Shown here piece by piece: positions 8,180 through 16,012 of a stretch of 24,345 nt of DNA. The notes beneath the pieces were generated by a model. The model was not told where the DNA came from and made no database searches. It worked only from the letters and a program-made list of their open reading frames with translations. A program made the translations under genes and the position numbers. The DNA comes from a virus: the IMG/VR virus record IMGVR_UViG_3300028194_000423, positions 1-24,345 of that record; one strand, 5' to 3'. Each line of letters begins with the position of its first letter. The stretch's first letter is position 1.

Positions 8180-8207
8180 AATACGATACTTATGAGTGGG
8201 CAGAATC

Positions 8208-8215
8208 GATAAATA
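8208..8215 (+). promoter_or_regulatory. Late promoter box GATAAATA
   Basis: One mismatch to TATAAATA and a fit to NATAAATA. It would give a leader of about 36 nt with AAAGGA as SD for the gene at 8257. The preceding TGAGTGGGCAGA (8193-8204) nearly matches TGAGTGGACAGA at 4295-4306. Confidence 0.55.
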
Positions 8216-8256
8216 AATGTATCACCCCTCAAGGTAAACCTTAAAAGGACACATAA

Positions 8257-8475
8257 ATGGCAACACAAAATACATTCGTAATTGAGTACGGACTTACAGT
8301 TGGTTCAACAGAAGTTATTTCCTCTGCAGGAAAACTAGCTGTATCAGCAATATCTTTACTTACTTCAGATAACTTAACGGAAGGTTCTTCGAACCAATAC
8401 TTTACTTCAAGTAGATTTAACACTTCATTCGATACTAGATTATCAAATGCAGTTATTGATGGGGGTACAATCTAA
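8257..8475 (+). CDS. Mini fibre protein ending in DGGTI
   Basis: This 72-residue protein has AAAAGGA as SD at 8242-8248. The N-terminus MATQNTFVIEYGLTVGSTEV resembles the first residues of the large fibre downstream (NFILKNGLSVGTNDV). It continues with LTSDNLTEGSSNQYFTSSRF, equivalent to the NLTENTNLYYTDARADARI-type repeats of the large fibre, and ends VIDGGTI. It thus looks like a start module joined directly to one fibre repeat and an end tag. The stop overlaps the next ATG (TAATG at 8473-8477), implying coupled translation. A small virion adaptor or fibre-assembly component is possible. Confidence 0.65.
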   Translation: MATQNTFVIEYGLTVGSTEVISSAGKLAVSAISLLTSDNLTEGSSNQYFTSSRFNTSFDTRLSNAVIDGGTI

Positions 8476-11366
8476 TGGCAGGAGAAAAGAATTTTATACT
8501 GAAGAACGGTTTATCCGTAGGAACAAATGATGTTCTAGATAGTTCGGGTGACTTAGTAGCAGGTGCATTTGGTACTGCAGCTATAGAGGTCATCGATGAC
8601 CACGTTGCAAATACCTTACTAACAGCAGGTGCAGGCATTGGGCTTGCATATGATGACTCTGCTGGAACACTTACAATCACAGGACAAGTTGGTGATATTA
8701 CAGGAGTTAACGCAGGACTTGGTTTAACTGGTACTGCAACTAGTGGAGATGCAACATTAAACATTGGTGCTGGTACAGGTATTACTGTAAATGCAGATGA
8801 CATTGCAATCAACTTTAAAGACGAAGATAATATGGCATCAGATAGTGCCGTACATGCAGCTACTCAACAATCAATTAAAGCATATGTTGACACTCAAGTT
8901 GCAACAGTTCCAGTTGGAGACATAACAAGTGTTGTTGCTGGAGCAGGTTTAACAGGTGGTGGAACAAGTGGTGATGTAACAGTAAATGCTATTGCTGGAA
9001 CAGGTATCACAGTTAATGCAGATAGTATTGAAGCTGATATGACTGCAATTAGAGCAAGTATCGATGGTGCAGACCTTGATATGAGTGGTAACAAAGTATT
9101 ATTTGGTAACATGTATGCTCAAGAAGCAGACTTACCAAGTGCAAGTACATATCATGGTATGTTTGCACATGTACATGGAACAGGAGCAGGTTATTTTGCT
9201 CATGCTGGTGCATGGAAAAAATTACTAGATGAGTCTAGTTCAACAACTGCAAACTTAACAGAAAACACAAACCTGTATTATACAGATGCAAGAGCAGATG
9301 CAAGGATTACAAATGCACTTATAGATGAAGACGATTTCTCATCCAATAGTGCTACTAAGATTCCTTCACAACAATCTACAAAAGCATATATTGCTACACA
9401 GATTGCAACTAAAGATAATTCAGACGAAATTACAGAAGGTTCAAGTAACCTTTATCACACCACTGCAAGAGCAAGAGCATCTATAAGTGCTGGTGGTGAC
9501 TTAGCATACAACAGTACAACTGGTGTAATGAGTTTCACAAACGATGCTGGAGATATTTCTTCAGTAGTTGCTGGTAACGGTTTAACTGGTGGTGCAACTA
9601 CTGGTGACGCAACCTTGACGGTTGGTGCTGGTACAGGTATTACAGTTAACTCAACTAACGTTGCAGTTAATATGGGTGCATTTGATTCAGATGACTTAAA
9701 CGAAGGCTCAACTAATCTATATCACACTACAGAAAGAGTTCAAGATATTGCTGGAGCAATGTTCAGTTCAAATACTGAAACAGGTATTGCAGTAACATAT
9801 GACGATGCAGACGGAACAATAGACCTTGCAGTAGACGCAGAATTTATTTCAGATACAGTTGGTAACATGGTCACTTCTAATACAGAAAGTGGTCTTACAG
9901 TTACGTATCAAGATGCAGATAACACTTTAGACTTTGCAGTCGGAACACTTAACCAAGATACAACAGGATTAGCAGGAACTGCTACAGCACTTGCAAGTGC
10001 AAGAACTATCTCGGGTGTTTCATTTGACGGTACAGCAAACATCACACTAAACACTGGTGGAATCACAGAGAGTGGTAACCTTTACTTTACAAACGAAAGA
10101 GTGGATGACAGAGTTAATGCATTAATTGTTGGCGGAACAAACATAACTGCAACATACGATGATTCAGCTGGAACACTTACAATTGACGGTAACGCAGCGG
10201 ACATCACAGGTGTTACAGCTGGAGACGGTTTATCGGGTGGTGGTTCAAGTGGTACAGTTACTTTAAACCTAGATGCTTCAGTAGCAGGTGACGGTCTTGC
10301 ACATTCAAGTGGTGTTCTATCAGTCGGAGTAGACGATAGTTCAATCGAAACAAATTCAGATGCATTAAGAGTTAAAGCACTTGGTGTTACTAATGCCATG
10401 TTAGCAGGTTCAATTGCAAACAGTAAACTTGCAAATGACAGTGTAACAATTAACTCACAGTCAGTAGACTTAGGTGCTTCAGTTACTTTAAACACATCTC
10501 ACATTGGTGAGAGTGGTAACTTATACTTCACAGATGAAAGAGTTGACGATAGAGTTAACGCTTTAATTACTGCTGGTGTAAACGTTGCAACAACATACGA
10601 TGATTCAGCTGGAACACTAGAAATTAGAGTACCTTACGAAAACATTCAAGACACAGTTGGAACTCAATTTGCTACAAACGGTTCACACACAAACATAACT
10701 GCAACATACGATGATGCTGGTGACGGTGCAATTGACCTTTCAATTACAGATGCAACAATCAGAGCAAAACACTCTGCAGTTTCAAACGGAATTGGTGGAC
10801 TAGCATATAGTACTTCAACAGGTGCATATACTTACACAGGGCCTTCTGCAACAGAAGTAAGAGCTCAACTAAGTGGTGGTACTGGTGTTGCATACAGTGG
10901 TGGTGAATTCAGTATTGGACAGGCAGTTGCAACAACTAGTGATGTTACCTTTGCAGACGTATCTGCAAGTGGTAACCTTGTAGTTACAGGTAACTTGACA
11001 GTTAACGGTTCAACAGTAACAAATAGTTCAACTAACACAACAATCGAAGATTCATTGATTGAGTTAGGAAGTGGAACAACTGGTTCTCCATCGGGTGACG
11101 CAGGTATTGTCATTGAAAGAGGTGATGAAAGTAACGTGTTTATGGGTTGGGACGACAGTGCATCAAGTTTTGCATTCGGAACAACTACTGCAACAGGTTC
11201 TTCAACTGGTGCATTAACAGTGACACCAGCAGCGGTATCTACAGGTGCATTGACAATAACAAATGCATCCAACAGTGGTGGAACTGCAAGAAATGTTTAC
11301 CAATCAACATCGGCTCCAACAGGTGGGCAAGGTGCAGTTGGTGATATGTGGATTCTTTACTCCTAA
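8475..11366 (+). CDS. Large tail-fibre-like protein (963 aa)
   Basis: This is the longest gene in the window. GGGGG (8461-8465) serves as SD, and the start overlaps the preceding stop. Residues about 70-610 contain at least four copies of a unit like GDITSVVAGAGLTGGGTSGD followed by GAGTGITVN (about 8688, 8920, 9548 and 10200). They alternate with LYYTDARADARI / LYFTDERVDDRVNAL units and THTNITATYDDAGDGAIDL-type segments. Residues about 831-870 hold the GNLVVTGNLTVNG...SLIELGSG module, and the end is APTGGQGAVGDMWILYS. These repeats are familiar from tail fibres of marine T4-like phages and are expected to form long trimeric beta-structured shafts. The particular fibre and the receptor are unknown. 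Confidence 0.85.
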   Translation: MAGEKNFILKNGLSVGTNDVLDSSGDLVAGAFGTAAIEVIDDHVANTLLTAGAGIGLAYDDSAGTLTITGQVGDITGVNAGLGLTGTATSGDATLNIGAGTGITVNADDIAINFKDEDNMASDSAVHAATQQSIKAYVDTQVATVPVGDITSVVAGAGLTGGGTSGDVTVNAIAGTGITVNADSIEADMTAIRASIDGADLDMSGNKVLFGNMYAQEADLPSASTYHGMFAHVHGTGAGYFAHAGAWKKLLDESSSTTANLTENTNLYYTDARADARITNALIDEDDFSSNSATKIPSQQSTKAYIATQIATKDNSDEITEGSSNLYHTTARARASISAGGDLAYNSTTGVMSFTNDAGDISSVVAGNGLTGGATTGDATLTVGAGTGITVNSTNVAVNMGAFDSDDLNEGSTNLYHTTERVQDIAGAMFSSNTETGIAVTYDDADGTIDLAVDAEFISDTVGNMVTSNTESGLTVTYQDADNTLDFAVGTLNQDTTGLAGTATALASARTISGVSFDGTANITLNTGGITESGNLYFTNERVDDRVNALIVGGTNITATYDDSAGTLTIDGNAADITGVTAGDGLSGGGSSGTVTLNLDASVAGDGLAHSSGVLSVGVDDSSIETNSDALRVKALGVTNAMLAGSIANSKLANDSVTINSQSVDLGASVTLNTSHIGESGNLYFTDERVDDRVNALITAGVNVATTYDDSAGTLEIRVPYENIQDTVGTQFATNGSHTNITATYDDAGDGAIDLSITDATIRAKHSAVSNGIGGLAYSTSTGAYTYTGPSATEVRAQLSGGTGVAYSGGEFSIGQAVATTSDVTFADVSASGNLVVTGNLTVNGSTVTNSSTNTTIEDSLIELGSGTTGSPSGDAGIVIERGDESNVFMGWDDSASSFAFGTTTATGSSTGALTVTPAAVSTGALTITNASNSGGTARNVYQSTSAPTGGQGAVGDMWILYS

Positions 11367-11385
11367 TACAGGGGTTTAGAATTCT

Positions 11386-11393
11386 AATAAATA
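11386..11393 (+). promoter_or_regulatory. Late promoter box AATAAATA
   Basis: Fits NATAAATA and lies between the large fibre gene and the repeat-protein gene at 11418. A start near 11399 would leave a leader of about 19 nt with at best a weak SD (GGA at 11408-11410). Confidence 0.5.
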
Positions 11394-11417
11394 ACAGTAT
11401 TATTAATGGATAACTAA

Positions 11418-12908
11418 ATGGCAACAGGTTCACAAAAGGTCAAAACACCAGCAGGTTGGAATTCAACTCAAGGTGCATGGGTAAAAACAGCTAGTTCCAC
11501 ATGGAAAGCAGTTGACCAAATCTATATTAAAACTCCTACAGGATGGAATAATGCGTCAGGGCAGACTGCAACTCAAGTTCCTTACCCATACATTGCAAAT
11601 GGACAAGAACCCAATATAAGAAACAAACAGAATCCGTATCCTTATATTGCAAATGCACAAGAGCCTAACATAAGGAACAAACAGAATCCTTATCCATACA
11701 TTGCAAATGCACAAGAACCTAATATAAGAAGCCAACAACAACCGTATCCTTATATAGCACAAGCAAGACAACCTAGTACATACCAACATAGAAGTCCATT
11801 TACATATAGTAATGTTGGTCAACAACCTACTACTTATCAACATAGGTCACCGTTCACTTATAGGAATCCTGTAAATGCACAAGAGCCTAATATAAGGAAT
11901 GCACAAACACCGTTCACTTACAGAAATCCAGTGAATGGACAAGAACCTAATATTAGAGATGCAAGACAGCCTGCAACTTATCAACATAGGTCTCCTTTAA
12001 CATACTCACATAGGTCACCATTTACCTATCAACATAGGTCTCCATTCACATATAGAAATCCAGTGAATGCACAAGAACCTAATATTAGAAATGCAAGACA
12101 ACCTTCTACGTATCAACATAGGTCACCGTTAACATATAGTCATAGAAGTCCTTTAACGTATACTCATAGGTCACCATTTACATATAGAAGTCCTGTATCT
12201 GCACAAGAGCCTAACATAAGAGAAGCAAGACAACCTTCTACGTATCAACATAGAAGTCCTTTAACATATAGTCATAGGTCACCGTCTATTTACCAACATA
12301 GGTCACCATTTACATATAGAAGTCCTGTATCTGCACAAGAACCTAATATTCGTTCTGCACAACAACCGTATCCTTATATTGCAGCTGCACAACAACCTAA
12401 TATTCGTGCTGCACAACAACCTACTATTAAGAACCAACAGGAACCTAATATTAGAAATAATCAGGCACCATTTACGTACAATCATAGGTCACCGTTCACT
12501 TATAGGAATCCTGTATCTGCACAACAACCTAATATTCGTTCTGCACAAGAACCTAATATTAGAAGTTCACAAACACCATTTACATATAGTGCAAGGTATC
12601 CAGCGAATGCACAGCAACCTTTTACATTCCAAGCACCATTTACGTACAGGAACCCTACTAACGCAAGGCAACCTAACAGTGCAAGGAACCCATTCACATA
12701 TAGACAACCTTATATAGCGAATGGAAGACAACCAAATAGTGCAAGGAACCCATTCACATATAGAGTACCGTACATTGCAAACGCAAGAACTGGAACACCC
12801 GCTAGGTCACCAAGTATTGCACAACAACCCTCAACGTACCAGCACAGAAGTCCATTTACATACTACTTTGCTTACGGTGGCGGAGGGCAGAATTTTTATG
12901 AACCATAA
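11418..12908 (+). CDS. Pro/Tyr-repeat fibre protein with N-terminal WVKT module
   Basis: This 496-residue protein starts with about 50 non-repetitive residues: MATGSQKVKTPAGWNSTQGA, then WVKTASSTWKAVDQIYIKTP and TGWNN. These are two copies of a V/I-K-T-x-x-x-W short beta module related in style to the C-terminal module of the repeat protein at 2449. Residues about 53-490 are octads and hexads (NPYPYIANAQEPNIRNK, HRSPFTYRNPVNAQEP, HRSPLTYS, ARNPFTYRQPYIANG); proline spacing is always even within the tract. It ends with an aromatic/Gly tail, YYFAYGGGGQNFYEP. No enzymatic motif is visible. I infer a long extended fibre or sleeve protein of the virion, paralogous to the genes at 704, 2449 and 12960. 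Confidence 0.75.
   Translation: MATGSQKVKTPAGWNSTQGAWVKTASSTWKAVDQIYIKTPTGWNNASGQTATQVPYPYIANGQEPNIRNKQNPYPYIANAQEPNIRNKQNPYPYIANAQEPNIRSQQQPYPYIAQARQPSTYQHRSPFTYSNVGQQPTTYQHRSPFTYRNPVNAQEPNIRNAQTPFTYRNPVNGQEPNIRDARQPATYQHRSPLTYSHRSPFTYQHRSPFTYRNPVNAQEPNIRNARQPSTYQHRSPLTYSHRSPLTYTHRSPFTYRSPVSAQEPNIREARQPSTYQHRSPLTYSHRSPSIYQHRSPFTYRSPVSAQEPNIRSAQQPYPYIAAAQQPNIRAAQQPTIKNQQEPNIRNNQAPFTYNHRSPFTYRNPVSAQQPNIRSAQEPNIRSSQTPFTYSARYPANAQQPFTFQAPFTYRNPTNARQPNSARNPFTYRQPYIANGRQPNSARNPFTYRVPYIANARTGTPARSPSIAQQPSTYQHRSPFTYYFAYGGGGQNFYEP
11572..12870 (+). repeat. Short Pro/Tyr peptide repeats, tract 3
   Basis: The longest uninterrupted coding repeat tract of the octad/hexad family. Larger supermodules of the type RQPSTYQ-HRSPLTYS-HRSPFTY followed by RNPVNAQEPNIR recur several times at about 11960-12360, suggesting growth by duplication of multi-unit blocks. 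Confidence 0.85.
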
Positions 12909-12932
12909 GCTGATGATACATATGAATAGTAA

Positions 12933-12940
12933 TATAAAAT
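12933..12940 (+). promoter_or_regulatory. Possible late promoter box TATAAAAT
   Basis: Imperfect late box in the 51-nt gap before the gene at 12960. An SD (AGGAA, 12946-12950) follows. Confidence 0.3.
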
Positions 12941-12959
12941 TTAACAGGAATAATCTAAG

Positions 12960-14318
12960 ATGCCTATAGGTAATAGACAGCAACCCGCTAGCAGATTTGC
13001 TCAAACATCTGTCAATGTACAGACGCCTTCGATTGTGCAACAACCGTTTACATATAGTGCAAGATATCCAGCGAATGCACAGCAACCTTTTACATTCCAA
13101 GCACCATTTACGTATAATGCTAGATATCCAGCGAATGCACAACAACCGTTCACATTCCAAGCACCATTTACGTATAGGAACCCTACTAACGCAAGACAAC
13201 CAAATAGTGCAAGGAACCCATTTACATATAGACAACCGTACATTGCAAATGCAAGGCAACCTAATTCATACCAACATAGGTCACCATTTACGTACAGTTA
13301 TGGGTCTCCATTTACATATAGGGTTCCTGTATCTGCACAAGAACCTAATATTCGTTCTGCAAGACAACCGAGTTCATATCAACATAGAAGTCCTTTGACG
13401 TATTCACACAGGTCACCGTTTACGTATAGTCATAGGTCACCATTTACGTATGCTAGGCAAGGTCAAACACCGTTTACTTATAATCATAGGTCACCATTCA
13501 CTTACAGAAATCCAGTAAATGCACAAGAACCTAATATTAGAAGCAATCAGCAACCTAACATTAGAAGTCAACAAGAACCTAATATTAGAAATGCACAAGC
13601 AGCGTTTACATATAACCATAGAAGTCCGTTCACTTATAGGAATCCTGTATCTGCACAAGAGCCTAATATTAGAAACCAACAAGAACCTAATATAAGAAAT
13701 CAGCAAGAACCTAATATTAGAAACAATCAAGCACCATTTACGTACAATCATAGGTCACCGTCTACTTATCAGAATCCTAGTAATGCACAGGAACCTAATA
13801 TTCGTTCTGCACAACAACCTAATATTAGAAGTCAACAAGAGCCTAATATTAGAAACAATCAGACACCGTTTACGTATAGTCATAGGTCACCGTTTACTTA
13901 TCAGAATCCTAGTAATGCACGTCAACCTTCTACGTATCAACATAGGTCGCCGTTCACTTATAGGAATCCTGTAAATGCACAAGAGCCTAATATTAGAAAC
14001 AGAGATACTACATTCCCTTACATCGCAGTAGCCCAAGAACCTAATATAAGGAATGCACAAACACCGTTCACATATCAAAGAACTGGTCAGTCACCTGTAA
14101 TATATTCTCACAGGTCACCATTTACGTATGCTAGACAAGGTCAAACACCAACGACTTATAACCATAGAAGTCCGTTCACGTATCAAAGAACTGGTCAAAC
14201 ACCAACGACTTATCAACATAGAAGTCCGTTTACATATAATAGAACTGGTCAAACGCCTGAAGCAAGATGGGATGGAGTGGTATCACAACAGTGGCCTGCA
14301 ACACCAATTACGTCATAG
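12960..14318 (+). CDS. Pro/Tyr-repeat fibre protein (452 aa)
   Basis: It starts MPIGNRQQPASRFAQTSVNV and is repeat from about residue 9 to 440. Early units are hexads (RYPANAQQPFTFQAPFTY, twice). Later units are octads (HRSPFTYS, QEPNIRNQ in tandem, TGQTPTTYQ). The end is a short non-repeat tail, EARWDGVVSQQWPATPITS. Proline parity is kept throughout the tract and breaks only in the first few residues and in this tail. AGGAA at 12946-12950 is the SD, and a strong terminator follows 25 nt after the stop, so this is the last gene of its unit. Segments are near-identical to parts of the gene at 11418, for example ANAQQPFTFQAPFTYRNPTN followed by ARQPNSARNPFTYRQPYIA, pointing to recent exchange or duplication between the pair. 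An elongated virion fibre protein is inferred. Confidence 0.75.
   Translation: MPIGNRQQPASRFAQTSVNVQTPSIVQQPFTYSARYPANAQQPFTFQAPFTYNARYPANAQQPFTFQAPFTYRNPTNARQPNSARNPFTYRQPYIANARQPNSYQHRSPFTYSYGSPFTYRVPVSAQEPNIRSARQPSSYQHRSPLTYSHRSPFTYSHRSPFTYARQGQTPFTYNHRSPFTYRNPVNAQEPNIRSNQQPNIRSQQEPNIRNAQAAFTYNHRSPFTYRNPVSAQEPNIRNQQEPNIRNQQEPNIRNNQAPFTYNHRSPSTYQNPSNAQEPNIRSAQQPNIRSQQEPNIRNNQTPFTYSHRSPFTYQNPSNARQPSTYQHRSPFTYRNPVNAQEPNIRNRDTTFPYIAVAQEPNIRNAQTPFTYQRTGQSPVIYSHRSPFTYARQGQTPTTYNHRSPFTYQRTGQTPTTYQHRSPFTYNRTGQTPEARWDGVVSQQWPATPITS
12984..14262 (+). repeat. Short Pro/Tyr peptide repeats, tract 4
   Basis: Coding repeats of the same family. It includes tandem QEPNIRN units at about 13660-13725 and ends in TGQTPTTY-type decads. 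Confidence 0.85.
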
Positions 14319-14342
14319 GAACCTACCCGACAGTGAACAAAG

Positions 14343-14367
14343 ACCCCTCGAAAGAGGGGTTTTTTTT
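14343..14367 (+). terminator. Intrinsic terminator with GAAA loop
   Basis: ACCCCTC (14343-14349) pairs with GAGGGGT (14354-14360) across a GAAA (GNRA) tetraloop, followed by eight Ts (14360-14367). It separates the fibre block from the accessory block. Confidence 0.93.
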
Positions 14368-14372
14368 ATCTT

Positions 14373-14380
14373 ACTAAATA
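14373..14380 (+). promoter_or_regulatory. Putative late promoter box ACTAAATA
   Basis: It lies directly behind the terminator and 32 nt before ATG 14405, with SD GGAGA at 14396-14400 between. It matches the ACTAAATA at 4241. Placement after a terminator supports promoter function. Confidence 0.55.
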
Positions 14381-14404
14381 TAGGACAGATATTATGGAGA
14401 CATC

Positions 14405-15982
14405 ATGCAGAAAATTGAAACCCTAGAACAAGCAAAAGAATTAATAAAACCTTACGACCCTAAGATAACCTCACAAGAGAGACAGGCCATAGGCAATTTT
14501 CATCTAGGTGCATTTAATATAGAACCAGGCTATTCAAAAACCTCAGAAAGTTATAAAATACTTGAATGGATGTTTGAAGAAATTTTACCACCAGTAAAGA
14601 TTGCAAAGTGGAAAGACTTTGAATATCTAAGAAAGGAAAATAGATTTGGTGGGTTCAATGGGTTAAGAAATGAGTCAGTAACATATCATAAATTTTTACC
14701 AGTCGGTTATGCAGAGAAACCTAGAAAACCTATTCCAGGCGTAGCAGGTATGGACATGAAAGATTCCGATGGATATGTTAATATAGATACATTAATTGAT
14801 TGGGACTCAGTTGAAAACAGAGACGAACATGCAGAAGGGTCACTATTGTCTATGTACTATCACGGTGCAAAAGCACATTGGTTAATTCAAAGTATTCAAG
14901 AGGAAGGTTTAAGAGCTCCTATTCAAGGGTATGTTGTAGATAATGGTTCCAGTGGTATGAGTACTGAATCTAGTTACACATTTAGAATACACCCAGGCTC
15001 TATTCGTTCGGGTGTCTTTGAAGAGATGCAAGATAATGATATGGAAATTATGGTAATAGATAATTTTGATGTTGTGAAAGTGGAACCATCAAGCCTTGAC
15101 AGCGTATTACAGATGTGGTATAATAAGTTACAAAGACTTAATAAACCATTTCATTGTTCATTTACATATGTAGATGGTTGTATTGAATACAATACTGCAT
15201 TAATGGACTTAGATTTTAGAGATGAAGTACATGCATTTAACAAACAAGTTTATGAACTTGCAAAAGGTAAACCTCTAACAATCTATATCGGACATGATAG
15301 TAGACATGGAGATTTGTCTAAGCTTTCTAAGTTTGCAATCCTAGAAAGTATTAAAAGCGGATTTGGTAATGGATGGATGCATGACCAAATCAGATGGCAA
15401 CCCGAAGTTAAAATACTTGACATTGCTGAGATTCCCGAGTATACTAGAGAATATGCAAATCAAAGTACTGAATTTACATACAGTAGATTCTTAATACCTT
15501 ATCTAGAGAACTATGAAGGATTTAGTATCTTTATTGATGACGATTTCATCTTTAAGAAAAGTATATTACCTATGTTTTATTACTTAAACCCTAATGATGC
15601 TGTTGCATGTATACAATATCCACAATACAAACATGATGAAACAAAGTTTGATGGTGAAGTTAATATAGATTACCCTAAGAAGCTTTGGTCTAGTATGATG
15701 GTATTCAATAATGGACATGAAGACTGTAAGAAGCTAACACCCGAAGTTGTTAACACTTGGACAGGAAAACAGCTACATCAATTTGAGTGGACAGATAAAA
15801 TCTCTAAAATACCCGAACATTATATCTTTGTAGAAGGATATGATAACCATGAAGAAAAGTACAACTACAGTGGTATACATTATACACGTGGTGGCCCATG
15901 GGTAAAAGGGATGGATTATTCAACCATAAATAATCTTGAAGACTTTTTAAAAGTGAAAAGAACATTGCCAATTGGCGATTAG
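14405..15982 (+). CDS. ParB-like domain fused to GT-A glycosyltransferase
   Basis: 525 residues. Residues about 155-222 (AKAHWLIQSIQEEGLRAPIQ, then TFRIHPGSIRSGVFEEM and MEIMVID) have the layout of ParB/sulfiredoxin-like domains: helix-x-x-I-x-x-x-G-L-x-x-P-I-x-G, then a HPGSxR motif in place of the usual GxxR. Residues about 290-500 look like a GT8-like GT-A glycosyltransferase: LTIYIGHDSR, STEFTYSRFLIPYLENYEGF, an IDDD metal/nucleotide-sugar motif at 377-380, YPKKLWSSMMVFNNGH, LTPEVVN...LHQFEW and GIHYTRGGPW (490-499). It probably transfers a sugar from a nucleotide-sugar to a protein or other acceptor in the cytoplasm. The acceptor is unknown; the fibre proteins next door are candidates. 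GT assignment is moderately secure, the ParB-like assignment less so. Confidence 0.7.
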   Translation: MQKIETLEQAKELIKPYDPKITSQERQAIGNFHLGAFNIEPGYSKTSESYKILEWMFEEILPPVKIAKWKDFEYLRKENRFGGFNGLRNESVTYHKFLPVGYAEKPRKPIPGVAGMDMKDSDGYVNIDTLIDWDSVENRDEHAEGSLLSMYYHGAKAHWLIQSIQEEGLRAPIQGYVVDNGSSGMSTESSYTFRIHPGSIRSGVFEEMQDNDMEIMVIDNFDVVKVEPSSLDSVLQMWYNKLQRLNKPFHCSFTYVDGCIEYNTALMDLDFRDEVHAFNKQVYELAKGKPLTIYIGHDSRHGDLSKLSKFAILESIKSGFGNGWMHDQIRWQPEVKILDIAEIPEYTREYANQSTEFTYSRFLIPYLENYEGFSIFIDDDFIFKKSILPMFYYLNPNDAVACIQYPQYKHDETKFDGEVNIDYPKKLWSSMMVFNNGHEDCKKLTPEVVNTWTGKQLHQFEWTDKISKIPEHYIFVEGYDNHEEKYNYSGIHYTRGGPWVKGMDYSTINNLEDFLKVKRTLPIGD

Positions 15983-16012
15983 TATGATATAATATTACCG
16001 AGGAACTAAATT

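Noticed and set aside
12831-13259. Antisense open frames over the repeat and fibre genes (for example 12831-13259, 8453-8812, 10082-10495)
   Set aside because: They mirror repetitive coding sequence on the other strand, have Cys/Ile/Leu- or Ser/Val-biased composition, lack SDs and lie inside convincing genes.
11572-14262. CRISPR-like array
   Set aside because: The repeats are short, in frame and encode degenerate peptides. There are no constant-length repeats with unique spacers and no cas genes.
704-14318. Collagen-like proteins
   Set aside because: The Pro pattern has a period of 2 with 6- and 8-residue units and no Gly-x-y triplets.
14328-14336. CGACAGTGA as another copy of the hairpin-loop motif of 4264-4283
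   Set aside because: No stem surrounds it, and the same 9-mer also occurs inside coding sequence near 16029.
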